From: Saksenaea vasiformis B4078
Lineage: Eukaryota; Mucoromycota; Mucoromycetes; Mucorales; Saksenaeaceae
Direction of reading: 5' to 3'
Assembly (NCBI GenBank): GCA_000697055.1
Contig: JNDT01002331.1
Location: forward strand, 248,001-312,000
Length of the DNA: 64,000 nt
This document shows positions 36,747 through 49,355 of the stretch, piece after piece. Within the stretch, counting starts at the first letter, position 1, and each line of letters opens with the position of its first letter. Position numbers and translations under genes: made by a program. The notes beneath the pieces were generated by a model. The model did no database searches and was not told the DNA's origin. It was given only the letters and a program-made list of their open reading frames with translations.

Positions 36747-37257
36747 TTAAACACAATCAGAAATAAAAATACGAGGGGTCGACGAAACATATGCGTTGAT
36801 AAAATATTGTCTCAGCTTATGCCAAACAAATCTTGCATGAGGATCAGGATGCTTTTGAGCAGAGAAGTATACTTCTTTACTGATACTAGCATCAGATTTG
36901 AGATACGTAGTAGCATTGGATACCTGTGTTACAGTCCATTGTTCCACTAACTTCGCAATTCCGTTGTTCAATCGATCCATCCATGGATCTCAAAAAAAAA
37001 GGAATTCACTTCTCTGGATTTTTACTTTTCTCAAGACGGGTTCCTATCCACTCTTACAAGCGCTTTTCTGGATAAGCTTTTGGCTGTAGTTAAGTATTTT
37101 CGCTTTTCTCCGTGTAACCATCGGACATCTTCACCAAATGGAGAAAAACAATTAGATTGACGGATCTCACATTGGTACTCTGACGCTGTCAAACGTATCA
37201 TTGCGGCTATTGTCACCAGGACATAGTCAGCACTTTCGAACACTAGTTCGCAGTCTG
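36747..37257 (-). pseudogene. decayed gene fragment, function unknown
   Basis: Two open segments separated by a possible intron (donor GTAAGA at about 37077, acceptor TTTGAG at about 36986). The first encodes about 60 residues including CFSPFGEDVRWLHGEKRKY, the second about 75 residues including EQWTVTQVSNATTYL. The donor leaves phase 0 while the second segment needs phase 1, so the join fails by one base. This suggests a frameshifted relic or a missing exon. No family was recognised. Confidence 0.25.
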
Positions 37258-37542
37258 CTTTGATAATTCACTTTTTTCGTATTCTTGAGCTAGACTTACA
37301 GTTGAGCTTGCAAGCTCTCAACTAATTACCCGAATAACAGACTCCTATTAGGAAACCTACTTCCATTTTTTTCGCTGTCCGAACGATCCAGTCCCCTTCC
37401 CACAGATCTTGGAGTGGATGTTTTATCTGAAGAGGATTGCTAAGGGCAAAAGCTGAAGTGAATTCGGCGCAGACACGTCAGGGTTTGCATGCAAAATTTT
37501 TTTGTTGAGAACAAAACTAACAATAGACGGTTGTTTTATTTA

Positions 37543-37737
37543 GCCTCTTGTTAGAGATGCGACAGGTCATGTTTGTTCTGCCAAGTTTGCTTCAGCCTTG
37601 TATAGCATTCCTAGAATTGGCTGCTGCTCTGACAAATTTGAAAGTACATTTATCCCTCCAGAAGACACAAGAAATGATTTGGTTCAGTTATATGAACATC
37701 GATTAACCTCAGTTACAACATCACAAGCAGATGTTTG
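37543..37737 (+). pseudogene. orphan terminal-exon-like fragment
   Basis: After TTTATTTAG the plus strand is open for 64 codons and ends with TGA. The translation (CSAKFASALYSIPRIGCC, then FIPPEDTRNDLVQLYEHRL) has protein-like composition. No ATG or phase-matched upstream exon is visible. It could be the last exon of a decayed gene. Confidence 0.25.
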
Positions 37738-39124
37738 AGAGCGCCTCATGGAAACACACATCGGTCGCTTAGTTATTCACAGGGCTATCCACCTTCCATG
37801 AATTGGCTCATCGGGATCGACCGACTATATTTCAGCGTCAGAGAATGCCCAAGCTTTAAAGGGATGAGACAGACGCAAAGCAACGAAGACTCCGCTTTTC
37901 ATCCTAGGATATCATTTCTTTTACTCGTTGGAACGTCCCCATTGAAAGTGCTGAGGGTGGTGTTATAATAACTGCTGGTTCTTTATCAGCTTCAGGCTCA
38001 GAAATGTGCCGTTTTAGTTGCACAAGGCTGTACTAAAGTACTGCTGAACGCCACACACAAAATAATAGTACTTGTAAGTGTATCTACTACTACCAGCTGT
38101 GAACCAATATTGATGTTAACATTTCTTACACGAGTATTCATTCGTCTTTGTTATGAAACGTCAGGGTATTATTATCAACTTCTCGTTGGTTGACGAGAAT
38201 ATTATGCATTTTGATCCGTTGTTTCAAAAAGTAATGACATTACATTCCAGGAATCCGCATTATACGGTTTCGTCCCATTAATACGACCAGTTTCCCAACC
38301 AATCATTGTTGTCTAGTTAGACTACGTCTATACGAGATGATGATACATTAAACTGACCACCACGACATAAAGATCTGTCGTTACAGTCAATAAGCCTGGC
38401 ATCATGTTGATGTTCTTACTTCCTGCAGTGACAAAATTTGACAAGAAGACTGAACGTCTGAAAACGATGAAATAACGCGGATGGAATCTCGCGCCTTGCG
38501 AGGATAATAGAATTCCACTTAATTCAAATGTTGCTGTGTGCTGTGCTTCAGTTACTGTAACTTATTCTTGTTGTATCAGTAGTAACTCGAAGGCAATCAA
38601 GTTATCGATTCCATCCTCCGAGAATCCTGCAGCTGGCGAGCTTATACAAAAGAAAACGTATCTCCACGTAAAGAAACAATGAACTAACTGCTGCTTCATA
38701 TTGGTCCCTCAGACGCTATTGCAGAAACGCCTGGCCAATATATGCATCCATACGCAGTAACTGAGACCCCTGCAAACAGTGATAGGAACTAGTGTATTCC
38801 CAAACAGATGTCGTGATCCATCTTGTATTGCCGCTTGTTCATGATGACCACTTTGTAAGAAACTACAGGGGGTTTACAGCGATGTTCAGTCAGTATTCCA
38901 GCGAAATTGAGTCAGAAGTTTTCTACTCTCAAATTGATAAGTGGTTAGCAAACTGTTACAGCCTCCGTATGGGGCCTGTGATTTGTCTTCATGTGGAGTA
39001 GAGAGGTGTGCTTTGCGTAGCCAAACCTGCACCGCAAATGCGGGAATGCTGACGTAGTAGCTCTATTTTCAGGTTTAATAGCAGACTCTATTCTTTCTTC
39101 TTTTTTACTTCTTTGTTCATAACT

Positions 39125-40057
39125 ATGGTTACTTTTAAAAAACTATTGACAAAAATACACGACCGTGTCGGAAATGACAGTGCGGAAAATAATTCCCCGT
39201 TTTCAAGTCGACGTAAGAGTAGACAGAGCGTCTCCTCCGAAGACGGCCTTCAGGATGATGTTACACGAAGCTATCCAAGAACAACAGTTGGAAACCGGCA
39301 TCTCTCAGTGCAGTCAGTTCCAGTGCTTCCTCAGTCAGGATCATCAGGTCAGTTAGTGTCTGAAGGTGTTACAAATCGTTTGCACGAGGATCCGCCCCGA
39401 AAACGTCCACTCTCCTACTCCGTTTTCGAAAAGAAACAATATTCATCCACAACGTTGCCCAACGAGTGTAGCGATGGTTCCACAAAATTCCTCACAGAAA
39501 CTCCAGTGTCTGGGCACTTTTCTTTACCGGAAATAACAAACCAAACCTCTTCACCAAGGCAGAATCCATACACAACGTCAGACGCAAGTAAATCATACCG
39601 TCATTCCTCCACCGACGTGTCAGTTTCGAACAGCGAACAGATAACATATAGATTCCGAGATCCGGGTAGGTTGAGGAACGTTCGGCAAAGTGTAAGCTGA
39701 TATTATTTGGCAGAGGAGAAGAATGGCGATCTTGTCGGGACGCACGTCGCCAGAATTGCAGCTGAAATGCAGCTGATGTCAACTACTCGTCAATTACAGC
39801 ACCTCTTAAAAGAAAATCAGCAACTGAAGGATCGTATCCAACATCTAGAAGATAGTTCACATGTGCCTCCACTTTCTTCTATGAGCGAGTCGTCTTCATG
39901 TTCTTCGCTCTCATCAAACCATCAGCAACAGGACGAGATACTAAAAATCCATATGCGCGCTCAACTCGGGTTAATAGAGTTTTTAGAAGGTGAAAAGGAT
40001 GTATCAGCTGCTATGGCACGATTTAAGAAACAGCTGGAAATCGAAAACGTCGTATAA
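39125..40057 (+). CDS. Ser-rich coiled-coil protein, unknown
   Basis: Two exons (39125-39665, 39714-40057) give 294 aa. The first 180 residues are Ser/Thr/Pro-rich and disordered, with basic patches (SRRKSRQS, PPRKRPLS) that look like kinase sites. The second exon encodes a coiled coil (RIAAEMQLMSTTRQLQHLLKENQQLKDRIQ, split here: heptads at about residues 190-235), a Ser run (SESSSCSSLSS) and a charged C-terminal helix. No membrane helix or enzyme motif is present. I do not recognise the family. A scaffold or cytoskeletal adaptor is possible but unproven. Confidence 0.7.
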
Positions 40058-41303
40058 AATGTTAATGTCAAACCACTTTTTTTTGAACGCGATAAAAAGA
40101 AGGAAAAGCGTTGTGCGATAAACACCGCATGAACGGCGCCTTCTGAGTTTGTGACCACTTTCCCATAGAAGAAGTCGGTACGCCTCAACCTTAATGTGGA
40201 ATTTCGACCATATAAGCCTGGCGTTTTCGGGGAAACAGGAACGCATCATCCGATAAATCCAAGGAAGCAAATTATCTATGTGATCAAAAGTTCTTGCTAG
40301 GGAAACTAGTATTACTGATATAGTCAATGTGCTGTATGGTTCGCTATATTACTTGCTATCGTTCCTGCAGAAATAAGTTAAAACAGACGAGGTTCACTGT
40401 ACACTTATCAACTATACCAAGTACATTCCTCTCCCGATGTGACACTGTAATCTGCACTGCAAGAATTAATCTGTGCTTGTGGTGGCTGAATCCAGACCTC
40501 CAAGGGGCAAAATTTCTTGCTATGTTCCGTGCTTCAGCCTCATCTTTCTACTACCCAATGAAAGCAATGGCTAAGTTTCCATCGTAGGTTAAATTCGGCT
40601 TACAGTTAAACCAACTATAATATGCTGTGGTCTCGATATACTCATGAAAGCATATGCACATCAACGGTACAGCTCATTCCAAGCAGTCATCTTTGTCGAT
40701 GGGTATTACTCGTCAGATTTCCGAATACGAGTACTATCATTCTACGTTAACCATTGTTGTAGCAAGTAGCGGAGAAAGCAAAAGGTAGTGGATACTTGCT
40801 TGCTTGAAAAAGAAAAGGACTGTAGGAATATAGAATTACAGTGTTGAAATCTCTTGCTGCTCTCTATAGAAGGTATATTTCGGCGAAAAGGTATTTCGAA
40901 GGGTTCCTACTTTGTTCTTTCTCTAAGTAGACAGCAATGATATACCTTGGTGGATGAGCTGTTTGCTTTATTTCCAAGACAAAGTCATGCTTACCTAGGC
41001 TTGTGTAACAGCGACCCAATGCATAACAGTGTAAGGTCCATTTTACTCCATAATGCCTGTAGTAAACAATTTTCCAGAATACCTTACCATCTTTAGCAAA
41101 CAATATACTATTTGTGATTATCATATCTATGCGAAGTCTTCAATGACAAAGGAGCTTTTGACCGTTCTTCAATAACTGTTACAGTCATCCAACATGGTAC
41201 ACTTTTTTCTTAACTCAGCTGACAAAACAATTTGTGGCTTCCTTTCAATCTCCCCTACTGTGTCAGGAAGTCGTAACTCGTCGACTAATCTAACGCGACT
41301 ACA
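40058..41303. other. intergenic upstream of VPS39
   Basis: No coding signal that I can support in 1.2 kb of AT-rich DNA. The VPS39 promoter should lie in the last few hundred bases. Confidence 0.4.
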
Positions 41304-44300
41304 ATGCACGACGCCTTCCAAGTAACTACAGTTGTCGACAAAGTCAACCGCATCGAATCTATATTTGCTCATGGTAACCTATTCATGTTGCCACTTCGAG
41401 CACAAGTGTAGTAACGGCATTCCACAGGAGACAGATTGCTGATTGGTACCGGCGTGGGACAGTTACTTGTCTACGATACCAAAGAACCTCTAGGTAGATT
41501 TTTTTAACAGAAAGACATATGGAGAGAGAGAACAAGCAACAATATAACCGTTATTTTTTGCTATACGTGCAGTGGCGGACGATAATGAGATACCAGAAGT
41601 GACCCTCGTGCAGACTATCAAGAACTTCTCGAAACGGCCGATCGAGCAACTGGATATTATCAAGGAGATAGATATGCTTGTATCACTCTCAGGTAAAAGA
41701 TTCATTTCAGTGTATACAACATGTGAGATGTAGACTGATCACCTATGCAGACGGTCTTGTCAGTCTTCATGATCTCCGCACATTCGAGCTCAGAATGGCA
41801 CTGGGAAGGACAAAAGGAGCAAACTTATTTGCCATACAGACCATGGCAGAAATGAGTCCCGAGGAAAATGTACCCATGCTCATCACACGGCTGGCAGTAG
41901 CTGTCCGCAAGAAACTTCTGGTGTTTGTGTGGAAGGATACGGAATTCTTTGAGACAAAGGTGATGATCTTTGTTTTTTTAGTAGAAACAGCATCGCTTAT
42001 TTAATGTTTGATTCAGGAACTCAATATTCCAGATCGTATCAAAGCGATGGCATGGGTGGGAACAACAAAAATTTGTCTGGGTTTCTCGTCGGAATACGCA
42101 TTGATGGATGTGGAAGCCGACCAGTTGACAGAACTTTTTGCTCCAACTGGACCGGCTGAAGCTGGGCCGATAAGCACGATAAGCACCTTAAACAGTTTGT
42201 ACAATATGTCTATTGGATCTCGTGGTGGCAAACCGATGGTAACAAAAATCCCAAACAACGAAATGCTTTTGGCGAGGGATCGTAAGTGAAAAGTAGAAAG
42301 CGGTCGCTATGATATTGAACTGCGGTAGATGTAAGCATATTTCTTGGGCTGGATGGCACCCCAACTCGGAAGGTTGGGATTGAATGGTCCGGTGCACCAG
42401 AGCAAATGGGTAAGAGGCTATTGCTTTAGCTGCGTTATAAGCATACTAATCTTCTCGATCACCCGATTAGGCTATTCCTATCCATACGTAATTGCAATTC
42501 TCCCAAAGCACGTTGAGGTGCGAAACATTCAGACGTTGGCGCTTGTGCAACAAATTGAGTTAGCCAGCGCGCGGTTCCTTAATCAAGGCAAACTAGTTTA
42601 CGTCGCTAGCTCCAACCAAATCTGGCGTCTGACACCTTTTAGCTTTTCTATCCAGGCATGAATATTTAAATTTTTTTTTTCGTAAGCTAACTGGGACGGA
42701 CGTAGATTGACCAGTTGGTTGAAAAGCATGAATACGAAGAGGCAGTAAGCTTATTGGATCAGATCGACGCTGTGCACGTGGAAAATAAGGAAGAAAAGCT
42801 GAGGACTATCCGAACAGCGTATGCAAATGACTTGTTCAGACGTGGCGAGTATGACACGGCGCTGGGACTATTCCAGGAATTGGATGCACATCCTGCCGAT
42901 GTAATCCGGCTATACCCGGAGGTGATATCTGGTAGTCTAGCAGAGACGCCCTCCCTCAAAGATGATGAGGATAGTCTGACGGCACCTGTGAGGAAGAAAA
43001 AGTCCTCGGGAGATGAGGGAGAAGATAAGGATTCGAAAGATGAACGGCCTGCAAGTCGTGCATCTAGCCGAAGTCGGATAACAGTAGCAACCACGCGGAG
43101 CTCCCAAAAGGATGTGCCACTTACGGGCTATAATCTTCATGATGCGATAACTTATCTTATTCGATTTCTGACAGACAAGCGTCAGAGATTGTCCAAGAAG
43201 TTGCATGGCTCCCCTCATTCTCAAAAGCCGACCAAGGCTGTCGAAGGTCAAGACCACGATGACCTTCTATACCAAGCATCCTTAGTCGATACTGCTCTTT
43301 TGAAATCGTACATGATGACGAATGATGCACTCGTTGGTCCTCTGCTACGTGTACAGAATCATTGTGATGTGCAGGAATGTGAAACGATTTTGCTGGACAA
43401 AAAGGTATGCTCATGAGTGAATTCATATTTCATTCTAATTTTCATCTAGAAATATAAAGAGTTGGTGGATCTCTATAATTGCAAAGGCTTACACGCAAAT
43501 GCTCTCGATCTATTAGCGAAGTAAGTTCTAACTTGTTTCACGGCGAGTTGTTGACTTTATTACCGGCTAGACTTGGCCAACAAACTGACGGACCATTACG
43601 TGGTGTCCTACCCACGGTCCGATACCTGCAGCGCTTAGGCTCCAGTCATCTTGAACTCGTATTGCAGTATTCACGGTGGGTGTTGGAAAAGGATCCAAGA
43701 CTCGGCATGGATGTAAGTTTGTGAAGAGAGTATATGGATGACTTTAACAGAAATGGATTGTCACAAGATCTTTATTGATGACCTGGCTGAGGTGGAAACC
43801 TTTCCAAGGGAGAAAATATTACACCATCTCGAGTCAATATCAAGCGATCTGTCAATATTATATTTGGAATACATTTTAGAGGAGCTTCGGGATAATTCAC
43901 CAGAGTTTCATAACAGACTTGCCATCGCTTATCTCGATAAAATTATGTCTATAAGTCTGGAAGGTAAGCTAGCTTGATTTTTGTTCTTTTTACGAGTTAT
44001 ATTTATCTTACGCGATGTGTTAAAGATCAAGATCGGAGAGCGGAAGTGCGTTCACGAATGCTTAACTTCCTTAGGGTCTCCACACATTATCGTGCCGAAA
44101 AGATAATAATCCGGCTACCCATGAATGGTACGAGATTAGCATTCCTGTTTTGAATGGCGCAGTCTGATAAGGTGCTAGATCTTTATGAGGAACGGGCAGT
44201 GCTGCTGAGCCGCATTGGACAACATGACCAAGCGCTAGACATTTACGTATACAAACTCAAAAATTATGCCATGGCAGAAGAGTAGGTTATTTGACTTGTG

Positions 44301-44894
44301 GCGATTTCTGACAGAACGACGTATAGGTATTGTACAAAAGTATACCAGGAGGATCCAGAGAAGGGCGAGCGGATGTATCTAACCCTGCTGAGAGTGTATC
44401 TTCAGCCAAGCAATAATCAAAAACCACCGCTCGAGGCGGCTCTTGATCTTCTTGCTCACCATGGCTCACACATCAATGCATCCGAAGTACTGTCTATTCT
44501 CCCAATCGATACACGTCTAAGAGGGCTCTTTCCGTTTCTGGAAAAATATATCCGAGCAAGCAACCGAAATAGGAACATGGACATGATCATTAAGAATCTT
44601 CTGAAGGCAGAGGAGTTACAGGTAAATTCAGCATCATTGCTGCATTGTGGTGATATTTTGCTGAAAAAAAACAAGGTTGAAGAGCAGTTGGCGTTTTACC
44701 GGTCACGAGCTGTCAAGATCACAGACGACCGAATGTGTCCTCAATGTAACAAACGTATAGGCAATAGGTAAGTAAATGGTTAAAGGAATACAGGCTAATC
44801 TTTTCGTAGCGTATTTGCGGTGTTTCCCAATGGTGTAGTGGTGCATTATTCGTGCAAGGAGAAGATTGAACAAACGCAATGGAAATTGTTGTAG
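41304..44894 (+). CDS. VPS39: HOPS/CORVET-family subunit Vps39 (Vam6)
   Basis: Fifteen exons sum to 2835 nt and give 944 aa. Vps39 is the Rab7/Ypt7-binding subunit of the HOPS tether at the vacuole and also acts at mitochondrial contact sites. The N-terminal citron-homology beta-propeller begins MHDAFQVTTVVDKVNRIES with DRLLIGTGVGQLLVYD. Clathrin-like helical repeats follow, including EERAVLLSRIGQHDQALDIY. The C-terminus has the zinc-binding tail MCPQCNKRIG and then HYSC. The 50-bp intron at 42656-42705 starts with GC rather than GT; every alternative breaks the frame. The acceptor at 44178 (GTGCTAG) restores phase where a nearer AG does not. Confidence 0.95.
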
Positions 44895-47800
44895 CCATGC
44901 GGATGACAAAATGACCATGTTTATCTATTCGCACGCCTCAAGGTGCATTATAAACAGTTCACGTCTTAAAACATATTTGGGAAAACGGAACGGAAAAATA
45001 ATAAGGGAAGTTGAATGGGCTGATACATGAGGATAAGCTCCAATGCCTGCGCAACAGTCAAAAAATGTAACAAACAAACAAGGCTTTAGAATAATAAATG
45101 ATTGTGATGGCGTTGGGCCTCTTTTGCGTTGTAGTAGGAACCAAGTTGGCGGTTGCGTTTACGTCAATGAATACTATGGATTTTCTCTGCCGTCAATAAC
45201 TAACGGCGGTATGTAACAAGTCGTTTGGACTATGTCTCCTCTACTCGGTTTTTTTCTTATGCCCTGTTTCCTTTCGGTCTGCCAAGAATCTGACATAATA
45301 GCTGTTGCAGTTATGGCTTGTTAACAAAGTCTTATTCCATGAATGTATGCACAAGTTTTGATCGTTCGGTTGTTTCTCTTTATTTTCTCTTTCTCTCTCT
45401 GTCTGTCTGGTATCCCTGTTCAATTTATTCGAAACTTTATGTATGCTTAAAACTGGAGTGTATCCATTTTAGTTTAATCTATTCGTGTTTTTTTTATTTC
45501 CAAAGCTCACAATTACCCTGAGTTTTTTGTATAAAATCGTAGTCTGCTCAGAGATATGGAAGGAGTGGTGTGTATGACGATTTCATGTCGGCCTTACAAC
45601 TGAGGAGGAATCAATAACTAGGCAAAATCATACATTTAGATTCATGCGCGAAGACAAGTATGACGTTCGGAAAGTTCTGTACTTACTTCAACGAGTTTGA
45701 TGAACGACAAGGTCCAGTAGAACTTAATAAATTTTTGGCGAGGAAAGAGTGGCTCTATGCGTAATACGTGTTTCCTAGAATTCCATCGGAAACGCTCCAG
45801 TATCCGTTGATCGATTTCCACGGTGATAGTATTTTTAATACTTAAGCAAGGTTGATCTAGCTTGTCCAAAGGTTATCCATATGCTAATCTTCTTGCTTAG
45901 AGCTCTCTTTTCATCGTTTCCGGTTTTTATGAACTGCTCGGCTGGTTCAGATACGGTTCCCTCAACTTGCTCTGATCCGTATATTTCCACATCGGCTTGG
46001 ACCTATTTAGTCTCATTTTCCAAGATTCACAGCCCCAGATAAGCTTTCAGTTCATACATGCTCATATTCTTCTTTGGCTCTTGTACATGAACTCAAGATA
46101 TCAGTACATATGTAAGTGATAACCTCAGAAGGTGAAAGGAGCCGCATTCATGAGAAATCTTCAGCACTGTGAAATACAGTGCATGTTATCTATCGTAACA
46201 TATATCGATTTCAAGAAATCATTGTGGCACACTGGTGTCACAGCATCAGAGTTATTCACAACCGGGAAGATTGATACGACTTTAATTTTGACTTATGACT
46301 GAGGACTTACGGAAGTAGATAAGACGGCGATACCTTGGTACATCTAACTGCACATTCTTGCAATATGTGGGGAGCAGTACTGCAAGCAGTCGTATAATAG
46401 AGATATACAGAGGAAATTGGCATTCACGTGGGTACATAAACGACTAACTAATAGCGACGCTGATTAGCAATCTTGCCACTTGCAACCAACAGGAAAATTT
46501 TTCCAAAGTTGACGTGCGTTGACAACCATTGTGTCCCACAATTATGCACATCTCCGCAAAGCGTCTAATGACAATGTATTAAGTTGATAATGCTTCACGA
46601 GCTATTTACGTACTGTCTGCTTATTAAACATGTATGCTGTATCTGCGGCACTACAAGTTTAGAGTTTTGTTGATAAAGCTACACGAAATACAGTTCCTGT
46701 TCTCCGCAAATCCGAGGAACTTGAATTACATTGTGCTAATTAGCGTAATCGTTCCGTTTCTCAAGATTTGGCCATCTTTTGAAATCGTTGCTGATTAGAA
46801 AATTGTGGGACAGACTGTACTAAACTGACAGACACAGAATTGGAACTATTGAGATTGATGATACTTGCAACAGAATCGTTTTCATGAAGCGGTTTTCATA
46901 TGCCAGGTACGCATTGCATGTCGTACTTTAAATGGGCGTAGATTGCTTTTGTTTACAATGTTAACGAATAAAATGATACACAATGACAAAACAAAGGAAG
47001 AAAAAAGTCTACATGTTGATTAGCATTTGCCCTAGAGAAGCAACAGCAAGTTCTAATTCATACTTACACAGCATAAGCCAAGCACAAGATTAAACACGAT
47101 ATCCTACATAGAAAATAAGATATGTGCTAAAAGGCAAACAATTAAAGCGATTCCGGTGAGAGAAGCTTTAGTAGAATGCTGTTAGGGGAGCTTGTATTGT
47201 TTTCCGTTCTGCATGTACAAGTGCCGCAGTGGAAATTCAAATTGACCATCTTTCCCTCCTACCATCCAGTTTCTTTACCAATAATAGCAAACCCATTGTC
47301 CGAAGTAACGTCTCTCTCTCTCAGAGAATGAAGATATAGAAGGCGCACTCTTTCTTGGCTCGAAAACCTGGCTCTTCGTGAAGCAAATGTTTCCTAGACT
47401 AGCATAAAATTGAGTCTGAGTAGTAGCAAACATTACTATAGCCTGACTAGGGAATATCGTTGTTCATGCTATTGTAGCCCTTTGCCGTCCCTACCCTTTA
47501 TCCCTTTTGTGCGTGGATAAAGTATCTCAATTTAATTGTACCGCCAATATAGTGTTCCACCCTAACTTCCTTCCTCGTCCTTCTCATTCCAGGCGTTCTT
47601 CATTTCTACAAATTGGATTCATGCGAACGTGCTCCAACAAGACAACAAACGATTGCAAATAAAATATCCGTACTGCAATTCAGGTATAAGACAAAGACCA
47701 TTGTGCATTTGAGATCGCCTATATGCTATGTCAATACTCATTTTTTTTGAAATGGTTAATTAATACATTTGTGCAAGTCTGCTTGGATCAACCAGGTTTG

Positions 47801-47979
47801 TTTGAAGTGCCGCTCAGCAGGAGAGAGAGCGAGAGCGAGAGAAAGCGAGAAGCGTCGATCTAAAATTGAGATAGTCACTACGGGTTCGGTCCGGGCGAAC
47901 TTTGTGCATAAAAGTTGGAAAGGTCTTTTCCGCGTTCCTATTCCCCTTCCTTTCTTCCCTTAATTTTTGTTATTTATTC
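44895..47979. other. 3.1-kb gene-poor region
   Basis: One decayed piece stands out on the minus strand at about 46030-45640. It is open after an acceptor-like AATAG (VQADVEIYGSEQVEG), then continues protein-like in another frame (ITVEIDQRILERFRWNSRK), as if frameshifted. A GAGAGA tract lies at 47820-47852. The last 100 bp contain a C/T-rich leader for the gene that starts at 47980. No other feature was seen. Confidence 0.35.
45640..46030 (-). pseudogene. frameshifted coding relic, family unknown
   Basis: About 60 codons are open from 46030 downward and then stop; an overlapping frame stays open for about 75 more codons to 45642 without an ATG. Both translations have normal amino-acid composition and read end to end if one base is shifted near 45865. 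No domain was recognised. The piece may derive from a mobile element or a dead gene. Confidence 0.25.
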
Positions 47980-49355
47980 ATGAGGCCTAAAGACGTATTT
48001 ATCCTTTTGCTATCGAGTCATATGGTGTATAGCCAAGACATTGACATTTCTGATGATAATGAGAGCGACGACGACGACGACGACGATTGTGCATTTATTT
48101 CTGGTCAGACGTGCGATAACAATGGTATATGCAAATACTGTGCCATGTGCCTTCAAAGTTCATGTATCTTGAGCAAATCTGTTGGGAACAGCACTTCGTT
48201 GGCGAAAGGCAGTCGCACGTGTAACGCAACACGCTTTGGAACAGCCGACATTTATCCATGGTTTGATTACTGTCTTTCCAATGGGACGGATGAGAGTGGT
48301 GGTAAACAATGTCTTTATTTTTTATTTCCAATGAAAGTCTATCTCAGATATTCTCCCCTAAAACCTCTTGTTTATCGTGGGTAGACTACTGTGCAACCAG
48401 CACTCAATGCTATCAGTACCACAAAACCAGGGCATCCACCACCTACACTTGGCAAAATTTGACCTGTGACCCGTCAAGTTGCCTTTTGACAACCGTCAAT
48501 GGGTTGCCGCCACCAGTCCCTGGTATTTTACCGCCGAGCACCAACAGTTCCTTGGATCCATCGAGTCATACTGGCGATGGCGCTGAAGGCACAAGTGATA
48601 ATGTGGACCATTATCGACCGCACCGTAATGTTGCACGTAGCCCTCTCGCGATTGTTTTAATTACTGCGTTTTCATTGGCATTTGTGGTGGGCGCGGGTTG
48701 GCTTATAAGGTGCTGGATGAGATCAAAGTACTGGCCACCGGCAGGTTGGAAAAGGAGGTCAAAACGACGGCCAGACTCGGTGTCTTCCGATATTCCAAGC
48801 TCAGCGCCACCTTCCTTTGCGACGAATTCGCCTGAGATGGGGGAGCATATGGTCCGTTCCTCATCATCGAACCGACAGAGACTAGATGGAAACCAGAGTT
48901 CAAGTCGTTCGTCTTCAAATTCTGTGTCGAACCAAGAGCCGCTCCCTTCCTACTTTTCCCCTGACCCGTCCCCTCCCAAATATGAACACGCCATTGTCAC
49001 ACAGATCCGCGGTCTACGAGACGATAACTTTGCGGATGATCCAACAGGTAATGATTCGCAGCATGCAAGTGCACTTCCAGCCCCCTTGTGGCTGCCCGTC
49101 TATTTCGCCCCGAACCATACATCCTTTTCATTTGGACGTCTTCATCGACATCCTGCACCCCCACCGGCCCCTTCCTCGTCATCCACAACAACACCAACGT
49201 GGAATAGTAGCGACTGGGAAGACCGACTACGTGCATTCTGCAGTCAACAGCAAGTCCCATCATCGCAACATGCTACAGCTTCCAGCAGTAATTCCCAACC
49301 GGACAGAACTGAATCAAGTCAGCCTTCTTCGCATCCTGCTTCACAGCAGCCTTAA
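47980..49355 (+). CDS. secreted-ectodomain single-pass membrane protein with PY motifs
   Basis: Two exons (47980-48301, 48385-49355) give 430 aa. A signal peptide (MRPKDVFILLLSSHMVYSQ) leads into an acidic run of Asp encoded by a GAC repeat (48066-48090), then a Cys-rich ectodomain of about 120 residues (CDNNGICKYCAMCLQSSC) with N-glycosylation sites. One membrane helix follows (LAIVLITAFSLAFVVGAGWLI), then a long Ser/Pro-rich cytoplasmic tail with LPSY and PPKY motifs. Such PY motifs bind WW domains of the ubiquitin ligase Rsp5/Nedd4. This suggests an adaptor or a receptor turned over by ubiquitin. No known family was recognised. Confidence 0.8.
48063..48090 (+). repeat. coding GAC trinucleotide run
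   Basis: Seven or so GAC units code for a poly-Asp stretch just after the signal peptide of the PY-motif membrane protein. Runs of this kind vary in length between strains. Confidence 0.7.

Larger units (their letters stand above)
36239..39124. other. 2.9-kb gene-poor region with exon-like fragments
   Basis: Two fragments look like remains of genes. On the minus strand, 37257-37078 and 36980-36747 are protein-like (FESADYVLVTIAAMIRL; FVWHKLRQYFINAY) but cannot be spliced in phase and lack an ATG. On the plus strand, 37543-37737 follows an acceptor-like TTTAG and reads PLVRDATGHVCSAKFASAL, ending in a stop. No start or upstream exon was found for either. Confidence 0.35.

Noticed and set aside
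44128..44178. Apparent frameshift in VPS39
   Set aside because: It came from the use of the nearer AG at 44162; the acceptor at 44178 gives a 51-bp intron and restores phase.
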